Numbered from the stretch's first letter, positions 1-8,246 are shown. The stretch: DNA of 54,668 nucleotides from Pseudomonadota bacterium (GCA_018822545.1 JAHJKA010000024.1:1-54668), one strand, 5' to 3'. The notes: generated by a model not told the origin, from the sequence alone. Translations and numbers: made by a program.

Positions 1-956
1 ACAAAACCCTGCTTGGAACGATCACAGATGGCGATATCCGCCGCGCCATTCTCAGGGGTGGATCGCTGGAAGACCCCATTGAAAAGGTGATGAACACCAG
101 ACCTACGGCCTTCACCGCCGACGAAAGCATGGAAGACATGCTGGTGGCAATGCGGCTCCTGAAGTTATCCAAAGTGCCGGTGGTTGATCATAAGAACCGA
201 GTGGTGGGCCTGCAGATCCTTGATGAACTCCTTCGCCCCACCCCCAAATACAATCCCGTTGTTATCATGGCCGGCGGCCTGGGCAGCCGCCTGGGCTCTC
301 TCACCAAAAAATGTCCCAAGCCCCTTCTCCATGTCGGCAACCGGCCAGTGCTGCAAACAATTCTGGAAAACTTTATTGCCTTCGGTTTCTACAACTTCTA
401 TTTCTCAGTGAACTATAAGGCTGAAATGATAGAAGAATTCTTTGGTGACGGGGCAAAATGGGGCGTAAGTATCAAGTATATCTACGAAGACAAGCGCATG
501 GGCACAGCCGGCGCCTTGAGTCTGCTGCCGGAAAGACCGAAGATGCCTTTCTTCGTCATGAACGGCGATATCTTGACTAAGGTCAACTTCCTGCAACTCC
601 TCGACTTTCACACTGAACATCGAGCCGCCGCTACCATGTGCGCCTTCAAATATGATCTGCAGATTCCCTATGGTGTCTTGCAGATCGACAACGATCGCCT
701 GGTGGAGATCGACGAAAAGCCAACACAGAGCTTTTTTGTCAATGCCGGCATCTATATCCTAGAACCAAAAACCCTTGATAATATCCCGCCGAACACCTTT
801 TTTGACATGCCGAGCCTCTACGAGAAACTCATTGAGACCAAGCAGGAAGCCGCCGTCTTCCCCTTGAGGGAATATTGGTTGGACATCGGCCATATGTCCG
901 ATTTTGAAAGGGCCCAGGGAGACTTCAAGGATTTCTTTAAACCGGTAGAGGCTTAG
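1..956 (+). CDS. CBS-domain nucleotidyltransferase (sugar-1-phosphate type), 5' truncated
   Basis: The frame is open from base 3, so the gene starts before the window; about 317 residues are visible. The first ~75 residues are the end of a CBS pair (GTITDGDIRRAIL near the start). From about residue 85 a nucleotidyltransferase domain follows, with the NTP-binding loop AGGLGSRLGSLT and the metal-binding stretch NGDILTKV. This CBS plus NTP-transferase fusion is the architecture of Campylobacter PtmE, which makes GDP-glucosamine for legionaminic acid. The next gene encodes a CMP-sialic/legionaminic acid synthetase 41 bases downstream on the same strand, which fits a nonulosonic acid pathway for surface glycans or flagellin. 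The exact sugar substrate cannot be told from sequence; mannose-1-phosphate guanylyltransferase is the alternative. Confidence 0.85.
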   Translation, partial: KTLLGTITDGDIRRAILRGGSLEDPIEKVMNTRPTAFTADESMEDMLVAMRLLKLSKVPVVDHKNRVVGLQILDELLRPTPKYNPVVIMAGGLGSRLGSLTKKCPKPLLHVGNRPVLQTILENFIAFGFYNFYFSVNYKAEMIEEFFGDGAKWGVSIKYIYEDKRMGTAGALSLLPERPKMPFFVMNGDILTKVNFLQLLDFHTEHRAAATMCAFKYDLQIPYGVLQIDNDRLVEIDEKPTQSFFVNAGIYILEPKTLDNIPPNTFFDMPSLYEKLIETKQEAAVFPLREYWLDIGHMSDFERAQGDFKDFFKPVEA

Positions 957-997
957 CTTCCACAGGCTTCAGCCATATCAGACATTATTTAGAGCCA

Positions 998-1696
998 ATG
1001 ATAGACGGGAAAAAAGTCCTCGCCATAATACCTGCCAGAGGTGGATCTAAGGGTTTGCCCCGCAAGAATCTTCTTGAGGTTAACGGGAAACCCTTGCTGG
1101 CCTGGACCATCACCGAAGGACTGAAATCCCGTTTTATTGATAGGCTCATCCTCTCCTCCGAAGACCAGGAGATTATCGAAACAGCAAAAAAATGGGGCTG
1201 CGAGGCACCCTTTGCCCGTCCGCAAGAGCTGGCAACAGATGAAGCGACAACAACTGACGTGGTGCTTCATGCCTTAGCTGAACTGGAAGATATGTACGAC
1301 TATATCGTTCTTTTACAACCGACCTCCCCCCTGCGCTCTCATCACGACATCGACAGCTGCATAGAAGAGTGCCATAATCGAAAGGCCACCTCCTGCGTTA
1401 CCGTCTCAGCGGCCGAAAAAAGCCCATTTTGGATGTATTTTTTGAACGCTGACCATCATATGCAGGCTGTTATTGACACCACGGATAGACCAACACGCAG
1501 ACAGGAACTCCCCATAGCCTACGCCTTAAACGGCGCAGTTTATGTGGTTAACAGGGCGTGGTTTCAACAAACAGGATGTTTTACCTCGGAAGACACCATT
1601 GCCCATATCATGCCCAAAGAGCGATCCCTGGACATTGACACCGAGCTTGACTTTACCATTTTCCGTTGGCTGGCCACGACCTCAAGAAACAGCTAA
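998..1696 (+). CDS. Acylneuraminate (sialic/legionaminic acid) cytidylyltransferase
   Basis: A 232-residue protein of the NeuA family, which activates a nonulosonic acid with CTP to give the CMP-sugar used by glycosyltransferases. The signature IIPARGGSKGLPRKN lies at residues ~11-25, and LLQPTSPLR, the second nucleotide-binding motif, follows near residue 105. The length matches single-domain bacterial NeuA/PtmB/LegF. No strong Shine-Dalgarno is seen upstream of the ATG. Together with the upstream CBS-nucleotidyltransferase it suggests the end of a legionaminic or pseudaminic-type operon whose other genes lie before the window. Which acid is used cannot be decided here. Confidence 0.9.
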   Translation: MIDGKKVLAIIPARGGSKGLPRKNLLEVNGKPLLAWTITEGLKSRFIDRLILSSEDQEIIETAKKWGCEAPFARPQELATDEATTTDVVLHALAELEDMYDYIVLLQPTSPLRSHHDIDSCIEECHNRKATSCVTVSAAEKSPFWMYFLNADHHMQAVIDTTDRPTRRQELPIAYALNGAVYVVNRAWFQQTGCFTSEDTIAHIMPKERSLDIDTELDFTIFRWLATTSRNS

Positions 1697-1738
1697 CGAG
1701 CCCAACACTTCGAGCCCATAATAAACAGGAGAAGATAG

Positions 1739-3130
1739 ATGAAAGTACTACTTGTGGTTTACGATAATGACTCTTACATCTCCTGGTTCCCTCAAGGACT
1801 TGCCTCCATCGCCGCAGTCCTCAAAAGGGAGGGCTACGATGTTGAAATATACAATCAGGATGTCCATCATTATTCAGAAGAGCATCTCACCGCCTATCTG
1901 GACAACAATACTTTTGACGTTATTGGCGTCAGTATTATTGCCGGGTATTACCAGTACAAGAAATTATTAGCTATCTCTCAGGCCATCGCCAAATCAAAGC
2001 ACAGGCCAGAACATTATATCATCGGTGGGCACGGCCCATCCCCGGAACCGGAATATTTTCTCAAAAAGACCGCAGCTGATATCGCCGTTATCGGCGAGGG
2101 CGAAGAGACCATTGTCGAAGTAATGACAGCCCTTGCCAACCATGATTCACTGCATGGCATCAAGGGCATTGCCTACCGCGACGGCAACAAGGTTCACATC
2201 AATGACCGGCGTGAGTTGATCCAGGACATCGACAGCATCCCTTGGCCCGCGTACGAACTCTTCCCCATCGATCATTACCGGCTCTTACGCATGCCCCATG
2301 CCACCCACAGCGACTTTGTCCTACCCATGCTTTCAGGACGCGGCTGTACCTTTACCTGCAATTTTTGCTATCGGATGGATCAGGGCCATCGGCCTCGAAG
2401 CGCCGATTCGATTATCGAGGAAATTCAATATCTCAAAAAAGATTTCGGCATTACCTACATTGCCTTTTCCGATGAACTCCTGATGTCATCGAAGCAGCGC
2501 ACTGTGGAAATATGCGAGGCCTTCCTCAAGGCAGACCTCAACATCAAATGGGACTGCAACGGACGCTTGAATTATGCGAGTTCTGACGTCCTCGACATTA
2601 TGAAAAAAGCAGGCTGCGTCTTTATTAATTACGGCATTGAGGCCTTTGATGACGAAGTATTGAGAAAGATGAACAAAGCCCTGACCACAAAACAGATAGA
2701 ACGGGGCATCGACGCCACCCTTGTGGCCGGAATAAGCCCGGGGCTGAACATGCTCTTTGGGCATATTGGCGACAACAAAGAAACCCTGCAGGCTGCGGTG
2801 AATTTCCTCATCAAACATGATGATGGGGCCCAGATGCGAACGATCCGGCCGGTAACCCCCTATCCTGGTTCTCCCCTGTACTATTATGCTGTTGAAAAAG
2901 GCCTCATCAATGACATCGATGACTTTTACATGAACAAGCACCTCAACTCCGATCTTTTTGCCGCCAACTTCACCGAACTATCAGAGGATGAGTTATATTC
3001 CGAGCTGACCAAAGCAAATATTGCGCTCCTGGAAAATTACTTTGACAATAAAAAGAAATCGATGAAAAGACAAACCGAACAGCTCTATGGAAAACGGGAC
3101 GCCTCCTTCAGAGGTTTTCGGCAATCATAG
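1739..3130 (+). CDS. B12-binding domain radical SAM protein
   Basis: A 463-residue protein of the cobalamin-binding radical SAM class (BchE/HpnP-like architecture). Residues ~1-135 form a Rossmann-type B12-binding domain (GGHGPSPEPEYF near residue 100). The radical SAM core follows with the 4Fe-4S motif CTFTCNFCY at about residues 203-211. The start is supported by AGGAGA nine bases before the ATG. It lies 42 bases after the cytidylyltransferase on the same strand, so a role in modifying a sugar or lipid of the surface glycan is possible, but the substrate is unknown. The family does methylations, cyclisations and ring modifications. Confidence 0.85.
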   Translation: MKVLLVVYDNDSYISWFPQGLASIAAVLKREGYDVEIYNQDVHHYSEEHLTAYLDNNTFDVIGVSIIAGYYQYKKLLAISQAIAKSKHRPEHYIIGGHGPSPEPEYFLKKTAADIAVIGEGEETIVEVMTALANHDSLHGIKGIAYRDGNKVHINDRRELIQDIDSIPWPAYELFPIDHYRLLRMPHATHSDFVLPMLSGRGCTFTCNFCYRMDQGHRPRSADSIIEEIQYLKKDFGITYIAFSDELLMSSKQRTVEICEAFLKADLNIKWDCNGRLNYASSDVLDIMKKAGCVFINYGIEAFDDEVLRKMNKALTTKQIERGIDATLVAGISPGLNMLFGHIGDNKETLQAAVNFLIKHDDGAQMRTIRPVTPYPGSPLYYYAVEKGLINDIDDFYMNKHLNSDLFAANFTELSEDELYSELTKANIALLENYFDNKKKSMKRQTEQLYGKRDASFRGFRQS

Positions 3131-3134
3131 TAAA

Positions 3135-3154
3135 TAAACACAGTTCTGTGTTTA
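3135..3154 (+). terminator. Hairpin after the radical SAM gene
   Basis: A 9-base perfect inverted repeat (TAAACACAG / CTGTGTTTA) with a two-base centre begins 4 bases after the stop codon. Only a short T stretch follows, so it is a plausible but weak terminator for the left-hand operon. Confidence 0.5.
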
Positions 3155-3328
3155 TCCTTAAGTGGGGTATTCACAGATATGAACGTTATCTAAAAATCTC
3201 CATACTTTCCCGCCCTCACCCATCCATCCGTGCGGAGTATCTCTTTGTTCGATTGTCTCAACAGGCAGAGGGGTGAGGGCAAATTTGCATCAACGTAGCC
3301 CCTTTCCTCATCCACGGACTGCGCCTCC

Positions 3329-3425
3329 TCAAACCCGGGCAGTCGTTTCTTGCCGAACATCCAGACCGCGATTATGGAAATCTCATAGAGCACAACCAGG
3401 GGAATAGCCCATGAGAAATCTGAAG
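3329..3425 (-). pseudogene. Rearranged tatC remnant
   Basis: Bases ~3329-3402 match the 3' part of the tatC copy at 5369-5445 at roughly 90% identity and still encode the tail from IPLVVLYE to KKRLPGFE. Bases 3401-3425 then continue into a second tatC segment that lies about 240 bases away in the other copy (5684-5708, encoding FLMGYS). The junction falls on the shared string GCCCATGAG, and one extra base puts the two parts out of frame. It is therefore an internally deleted, non-functional scrap of a second tatC. It sits immediately beyond the 3' end of the hipBST module. Confidence 0.8.
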
Positions 3426-3449
3426 ACAGGTGGCAGGGACAGCCAACCC

Positions 3450-4376
3450 TTACCCCAAAATCCGAGGGAAACGCGCATTGATAACCGCGAGGTATTTTTC
3501 CTTCATTTCGTTTGATAAAAAGCTAAGCCCTATCAACGTTTCCCACTCCCGGCGAATTTTAGAAAAGTCGTTCACCATTTTGTCGACAACTCCTGCTGTC
3601 AACCCCAGGCGTTCCTTGGCAAAATAGTCCAAAAAATCCTCACGCTTGAGCTTATTTTTCTTTGCATTCAAGGACAGAGCAAGCTCCTCTTCCGGTTGGG
3701 ACAAAACAATGGTTGTGTTCAACAGATCATAGGCCGGAGCAAGGGAAATGACATCCTTGTTACGGATGATGGAAAAATTTTTCAGGTGCATATCTTCATT
3801 GCCAACAAGAAAGCTGAACAGACTTAAGCGCAGGAGTTTTATCTTTTCCATAACGGGGAAGGTACAGTAGGTCTCAACCAATCGGGCAACCTGCTCCATA
3901 CTGGAACGGTACTTTGTTTCACGGCTTTTGCCGCCAAGCTGAGCAAAATCCTCAACATGGATCTTTCCTTTACGGCCCGTTCGATCAAAACGCTTGATAA
4001 AGTATGTCATTTCCCCATCAAGCCCATACACCAGACCGTGCAGCGGCACCTCGACACCAACGAGGGCAGCAAGCCTCATGGTAAGGTCCTCGTTCTCTGG
4101 AACCTGGACATAGTCGGAAATCTGCGGTTTGAGAATATACTGACCATTGTGGTCAACAAGAACAAACTGTTGCGCCTTAATAGACAGCCGAGCCGAGAGT
4201 TTCGGCTGCACACCCGGAATTGACATCTTTTGCGCCCGAACCGCGGCTTCTGCCCGTAGCTCTTGGGACGTAAAAGAAAGTGGACCCAGGCCTGTGAGTT
4301 GACGGGAAAGGCGCCTCAGGCCATTACGTGAATAGAGACCCTCGCAGGGCTCATACGTGATAGGACAACGGTTCAT
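3450..4376 (-). CDS. hipT: HipT-like serine/threonine kinase toxin
   Basis: A 308-residue protein corresponding to the kinase core of HipA without its N-terminal subdomain. The N-terminus MNRCPITYEP is typical of the family. The Gly-rich loop is SIPGVQPK at 52-59, the ATP-binding lysine lies in YILKP (K83), the catalytic loop is GNEDMHLKN at 192-200 (D195, N200), and PAYD at 214-217 holds the metal-binding Asp. E. coli HipT phosphorylates tryptophanyl-tRNA synthetase; the same target here is only inferred. E. coli HipT carries two regulatory serines as SIS; here the second position is proline. The start codon overlaps the stop of the upstream gene by 4 bases, so the two are probably translationally coupled. 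Confidence 0.88.
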   Translation of the reverse strand: MNRCPITYEPCEGLYSRNGLRRLSRQLTGLGPLSFTSQELRAEAAVRAQKMSIPGVQPKLSARLSIKAQQFVLVDHNGQYILKPQISDYVQVPENEDLTMRLAALVGVEVPLHGLVYGLDGEMTYFIKRFDRTGRKGKIHVEDFAQLGGKSRETKYRSSMEQVARLVETYCTFPVMEKIKLLRLSLFSFLVGNEDMHLKNFSIIRNKDVISLAPAYDLLNTTIVLSQPEEELALSLNAKKNKLKREDFLDYFAKERLGLTAGVVDKMVNDFSKIRREWETLIGLSFLSNEMKEKYLAVINARFPRILG

Positions 4377-4690
4377 GGCGCCTTTTTAACGGTGACAGCA
4401 CCGACCGTATCAGCGCCGATGATCAGAAGTTGGCCAAATTTATCACTCCGATCGAGCTTTTTCTGGCGCAGAAGGGCTTCCAAGTGAAATCCTTCAGGCA
4501 AGAGACCGTCAAAGAATGGCGGAAATTCGTCAAAACGATAGGTTTCGTCCTGAACCGGCATCGTCAATGAGACTGGTGGACCGCTGTAACCTGGATCGTA
4601 TTGAAAATAAAAGACACGGCCACCATCCACCTCAACAAGGAGGCCGGCAAAATCATCCTCAAAAAAGACTTTAGCGTTGCGCACCAGCAT
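4373..4690 (-). CDS. hipS: HipS-like antitoxin (HipA N-terminal subdomain)
   Basis: A 105-residue protein equivalent to the N-terminal subdomain of HipA as a separate gene. It shows the family pattern SLTMPV, FPPFFDGLLPEG and a C-terminal IGADTVGAVTV. In the tripartite HipBST systems of E. coli, HipS rather than HipB neutralises the HipT kinase. Its length, the gene order B-S-T and the 20-base overlap with hipB and 4-base overlap with hipT all match that arrangement. The alternative, a hipA split recently by mutation, is less likely because both halves have their own start and stop and no shared reading frame. Confidence 0.87.
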   Translation of the reverse strand: MLVRNAKVFFEDDFAGLLVEVDGGRVFYFQYDPGYSGPPVSLTMPVQDETYRFDEFPPFFDGLLPEGFHLEALLRQKKLDRSDKFGQLLIIGADTVGAVTVKKAP

Positions 4691-4910
4691 ACTCCTTTAA
4701 ATAGGCCCCGCGCAGAGGGCTCTGGAAATCCAAATCCACATTCAGCACATGCAAGATCTTGAGCAGGTTATCAAGGCGGACGCCCTGTTTACCTTTTTCG
4801 AGTTCATAGACCAAATTCTTGCCAACTCCGGCCAACTGGGCCAACTCCTGCTGACTCAGGCCGCTCTGCTTGCGGTGAAATAAAATAATATCGGCCAGCC
4901 TACCTTGCAC
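4671..4910 (-). CDS. hipB: HipB-like HTH (Xre family) regulator
   Basis: A 79-residue DNA-binding protein with a Cro/CI-type helix-turn-helix (GLSQQELAQLAGVGKNLVYELEKG, residues ~17-40). It is the first gene of the hipBST module and probably represses it together with HipS and HipT. The start is a GTG preceded by the strong Shine-Dalgarno GGAGGGG, six bases away. A candidate operator overlaps that Shine-Dalgarno, and a second lies about 72 bases further upstream. Confidence 0.88.
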   Translation of the reverse strand: MQGRLADIILFHRKQSGLSQQELAQLAGVGKNLVYELEKGKQGVRLDNLLKILHVLNVDLDFQSPLRGAYLKEYAGAQR

Positions 4911-5308
4911 AATTTCCCCTCCATAACGGGATTTTTAACGTATTAACCATATGAATATCAGGACACACAGAGTAAAGCAAGGATTTTACCCGTAATACAG
5001 GGATAAAAATATGATTTATTAAGAAATAGTGATTCTTCCAAATTTCGAAGCTTTCTTTTCCCGCTCAACAGGGAATATGCGGCTCGAAACACCAAGAAAG
5101 AGGCGAACATAGTACCGCAAGAATCCACGTACGTCTTATGGCATGGCCACGCTCATTTCACGGAGCATCGAAGAACTTGTTGATCGCACATTAACAGCTC
5201 GAACCAAGAAAATTACGGAAACAGGGGCATGGAGCCGAACATGGCTTTAGCAATGAAATGAACAGGGAGGACTCGACGAATCAAGACATCTAAGCGAAAG
5301 CAAGGTGA
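4911..5308. other. Intergenic region upstream of hipBST
   Basis: About 400 bases between hipB and the 3' end of tatC. Apart from the candidate operators near 4916-5004 nothing convincing is seen. A 35-codon frame at 5143-5250 (+) has no recognisable product and no Shine-Dalgarno, and may be a remnant or chance. Confidence 0.6.
4915..5004 (-). promoter_or_regulatory. Candidate HipB operators (two CCC-N8-GGGA sites)
   Basis: Two inverted repeats precede hipB: CCCC-N8-GGGAT at 4916-4932 and TACCC-N8-GGGAT at 4987-5004, with centres about 72 bases apart. The spacing and half-sites resemble the TATCC-N8-GGATA operators of E. coli HipB, which supports autoregulation. The inner site also contains the Shine-Dalgarno of hipB, so part of that match may be coincidental. 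Confidence 0.45.
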
Positions 5309-6105
5309 TCACGCCTCTGCTTCTGTAGATTTTTCAGCCGACACATCTTGGCCGTCTGCTTCATTGGTTTCAAACCCGGGCAGCCTCTTTTTGCCGAACA
5401 TCCAGACCGCGATAATGGAAATCTCGTAGAGCACGACCAGGGGAATGCCCATGAGCATCTGGTTGACCACATCAGGGGTGGGGGTGAGGATGGCGGCAAC
5501 GATAAAGGAGATGAGGAAGGCGTATTTTCTGTTTTTGCGCAGAAAAGGACCATCAACAATGCCGATTTTAGCCAGAATAACTATGGCAACCGGCAGCTCA
5601 AAAACGGCGCCAAAGGCGATGAGCAGGCGCAGGGCGAGGGAAAAATATTCTTTAACCGTGGGCGTGGCCTGGAGAAAATCGGTGGAATAGCCCATGAGAA
5701 ACTTGAAGGCCGGGGGGAAAACGACATAATAGCCAAAGGCCGTGCCGCCAAGAAAACAAAAAGAAGAAAGCAGGGTAAAGGGGATGGCCAGCCGCTTTTC
5801 ATGCTGGTAGAGCCCAGGAGCGATAAAACCCCAGATCTGCCAGAAAATCACCGGTGAGGCGAGGAGAACGCCGCAGGTAAAGGCTAATTTTAGGTAAAAA
5901 AAAAGGCCTCCTGGTAGGAGATGAAGATCAGGCTTGATCCTTTTGGCAGCACATCAAAGAGCGGCTTAAAAAACCAGTCACCAATGGGCTCAATATAATA
6001 ATAGGCCGCGGAAAAGCAGATGATAACCGCAAGCAGACTGCGAATCAGGCAGGTGCGCAGGTCTGCCAGATGCTCTGGGAGGCCGAGTTTCTCCATATCT
6101 TCCAT
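5309..6105 (-). pseudogene. tatC: TatC twin-arginine translocase subunit, frameshifted copy
   Basis: Two adjacent frames together make one TatC. The 5' part (from the ATG at 6105, MEDMEKLGLPEHL) covers the N-terminal cytoplasmic segment, TM1 and the periplasmic loop up to YQEAFFFT. The 3' part (from about 5887) resumes YLKLAF and continues through VIFWQIWGFIAPGLYQHEKR to the C-terminus. They are separated by a shift at an A9 run on the plus strand (5896-5904); ten bases in this run would restore an uninterrupted protein of about 265 residues. The start at 6105 has GGGG eight bases upstream. Explanations are a true mutation, transcriptional slippage on the homopolymer, or a sequencing error. 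A complete tatC lies at 40400-41128. Confidence 0.85.
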
Positions 6106-6270
6106 TGTCCACACCCCTTCTTTGAGAAAGAAAAATCGATGCATAATACAGACTCAAAGAACCCCGGTCAAGGGGCAGGCTGTCGTTGCTTGCAGCGCGA
6201 GACAAAAAAAGGTATGAGTGCCTTTTTGTTTGTCTGCACACCCTCGCCAATAATCTTACAATAAATCGCC

Positions 6271-7164
6271 ATGCTCTCTGACCACCAAATCAGCCAATGC
6301 CAAGCCGGCATAGACAGACTGGCCCTGCCGGTGCTGCCCCTCGTGCGCCTTGTTGGCATGCTCTATCTCACCGGCCCTTTTGCCAGGCTCACCGATGTTC
6401 TTGCCGAGCTTATCGAACCCGTTGAAACCGGCGGCCTGCGCTATGAAGAACCCGCGCAGACCCTGACTCCCTATCTTGAGGCCATGGCCCCCTATGAGCG
6501 TTTTAAGCATCCCCAGGCGCCAAGCCGAATCATCCTGTCAGCCGAGCTTGCCGCCCTGGACCAATTTGAGGCTCTGGAGGGCTGGGTGGCTCAGAATGTT
6601 GTCAGCCAGGAACTTGAAGAGATAAATAGCCTGCTGTGCGGGCCCTGCGCCTGTAGGCTCTGCTGCATTGGTCCTGAAGGACAGATGGTCCAGGATTTTT
6701 TTGAGATCCCACTCCTGGAGAGTGAGACTGCTTTTTTTCCCCTTCCAAAAATTGATGGCATCAAGAGCAGGCAAACAAATTCCGAGGCGATTGCCCCCCT
6801 GGAGATTGACGGTCTGTTTTTTTACGATAGACCAGATCCAATCCTGATCCACTGGCACACAGGCTGGACCATGGTGTTGCCCCGCTTTACCAGCTGTCCA
6901 AACCTTGACCAGTCCAGTGGCGGTTGCACCATCTATCCCGACCGACCCGATGTCTGTCGGCGCCCGCAGATTTTTTCTTACGTTTTAGAAAGATTGCCTG
7001 CCTACGATCAGCACTATGAAGGACGCATGCTCCCGGCATTCAGCCGGCAGGATAAAATCCTTGCCGTCTGGGACTGCCCCTACGTCAAAGAATTTCAGGA
7101 GCAGATAGGCATCTACGCCCAACTCTGCGGTCTTGAACCTGTTTTCAAGGAAAACAAGGCATAG
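6271..7164 (+). CDS. YkgJ-family cysteine-cluster protein
   Basis: A 297-residue cytoplasmic protein with the Cys-cluster pattern of the YkgJ (zinc/iron-chelating) family: CGPCACRLCC at about residues 127-136, then SCPN and, after a Gly-rich gap, CTIYPDRPDVCRRP near residues 224-237. The family is widespread in deltaproteobacteria, and its biochemical role is not established. The N-terminal ~120 residues are not part of the usual domain. It stands alone on the plus strand between tatC and a cyclo-ligase gene on the other strand. No signal peptide is seen. Confidence 0.75.
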   Translation: MLSDHQISQCQAGIDRLALPVLPLVRLVGMLYLTGPFARLTDVLAELIEPVETGGLRYEEPAQTLTPYLEAMAPYERFKHPQAPSRIILSAELAALDQFEALEGWVAQNVVSQELEEINSLLCGPCACRLCCIGPEGQMVQDFFEIPLLESETAFFPLPKIDGIKSRQTNSEAIAPLEIDGLFFYDRPDPILIHWHTGWTMVLPRFTSCPNLDQSSGGCTIYPDRPDVCRRPQIFSYVLERLPAYDQHYEGRMLPAFSRQDKILAVWDCPYVKEFQEQIGIYAQLCGLEPVFKENKA

Positions 7165-7547
7165 AGACGTTTAAGACAAAAGCACAGACTTTCTGTTGGC
7201 CACGAAAAACACGGGAGATAAAAATATCTGATTACCATCGAACCTCACCCTTTGTTCGATGCGATGCTGTAAGAGCTCGCCCCTGCGAGCGATCAAAACG
7301 GATCGTTTGCGCTACTCTTCCCCCATCGCTCGCAGGGGCGAGCTCCTACAAAATCAAGCCGATTATGCAATCCTCGGTCAATCGTGACTCATGTATGGCT
7401 GAGAACTGTGGTAATCACATAAAAATATGTTTTTTCAGTGCGTTCCGTGGATTCCGTGGCTAAATTTTCCAGAATCAATTTCAGGCAAGAGGTTCAGCGC
7501 CTCTACGCCAAACTCAGAAACCGCCCCCTGAGCCTGCCGAAGGGTGA
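7165..7547. other. Intergenic region with repeats
   Basis: About 380 bases between two convergent genes without a plausible reading frame. It holds the long inverted repeat at 7268-7350 and the short palindrome-like string CCCTGAGCCTGCCGAAGGG at 7526-7544, a sequence type commonly dispersed between bacterial genes. GCCACGAAAAACACGGGA (7199-7216) and TTCCGTGGATTCCGTGGC (7443-7460) face each other and may be remnants of a further dispersed element. Confidence 0.6.
7268..7350. repeat. REP-like long inverted repeat
   Basis: Two 26-base arms (7268-7293 and 7325-7350) are reverse complements with a single A/C mismatch and enclose a 31-base spacer. The core GAGCTCGCCCCTGCGAGCGA is of the type found in dispersed REP/BIME elements. 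Lying between convergent genes it could also act as a bidirectional terminator. No T run follows it. Confidence 0.75.
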
Positions 7548-8246
7548 TTACGTCCCCGGTATCTCCGGGAACTGTGCTTGATACAGATGCCAAAGGGGTT
7601 CTATCTTGCGAATGCGTTTTTTCTCGAGAACATCCCAGAACACCTGCACCTTCTGTGCATCCTGTGGAAAGAGCGTGAAACCTGAGCTTGCCAGGAAAAA
7701 ATGCAGACGCACATCCCAGCTTTCTTGGGGAAGATCAGCGCTAAGCAACTGCTCATCAACACCCACTGCCCCGAAGCGTGTTTCTGTGTTCACCGCCCCT
7801 AAATCACTGAGTATTGCCATGGCCAGATCAAAAAAACCTGTGCCAAGACCCAAACGTCCGCCGTCAGCGGCAACAGCCAGACAATCGGTGATGGCCAGAT
7901 CAACATGAAGTTTTGTCAGGGCAGCGGATGACAGCAGTTTCCCAAAACTCTCGATACCCTTGAGGCTCACGGCATGACCCAAATCCTTAAAAGAAATGGC
8001 ATAGGGTTTCAGCAGATAAAAACCTTTTTTGATGGCCGGCCCCGGTACCAACAGCGTCTTGCCGTCGATAAGGGCGTTAATACGAATCTGGTTTAACTGG
8101 GGTGTCGGAGAGACAAAGAGCAGGGAACTCTGGCGATAGATATCCTGCTTACGGAGACATTCGGCAATGAGGCCAGGGTTCAGAGAGGGGTATGGCGCAT
8201 CCTGTATCTGCTGGCGGATACTGTTCTTGTCGTTCGCCATACTCAT
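7548..8246 (-). CDS. 5-formyltetrahydrofolate cyclo-ligase family protein
   Basis: A 232-residue member of the 5-FTHF cyclo-ligase family, which converts 5-formyl-THF to 5,10-methenyl-THF using ATP. The C-terminal phosphate/folate-binding signature is present as GGRLGLGTGFFDLAM (around residues 130-144), a variant of the usual GxGxGYYDR. The N-terminus (KNSIRQQI) resembles the basic start of the family. The GFFDLA variant is typical of the divergent MTHFSD-like branch, so activity on 5-formyl-THF is probable but not certain. The next gene upstream (8398-9546) lies on the same strand 151 bases away. Confidence 0.75.
   Translation of the reverse strand: MSMANDKNSIRQQIQDAPYPSLNPGLIAECLRKQDIYRQSSLLFVSPTPQLNQIRINALIDGKTLLVPGPAIKKGFYLLKPYAISFKDLGHAVSLKGIESFGKLLSSAALTKLHVDLAITDCLAVAADGGRLGLGTGFFDLAMAILSDLGAVNTETRFGAVGVDEQLLSADLPQESWDVRLHFFLASSGFTLFPQDAQKVQVFWDVLEKKRIRKIEPLWHLYQAQFPEIPGT

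Noticed and set aside
4373..4690. hipA broken by mutation into two genes
   Set aside because: The two genes have proper starts, a coupled ATGA overlap and lengths equal to HipS and HipT, so a native three-gene system is the better reading.
5143..5250. Short plus-strand frame of 35 residues between hipB and tatC
   Set aside because: No Shine-Dalgarno, no recognised similarity and too short to support from composition alone.
5348..5857. 169-codon plus-strand frame opposite tatC
   Set aside because: Very charged, Gly/Lys/Glu-rich translation of the reverse of membrane segments; tatC is real on the other strand.
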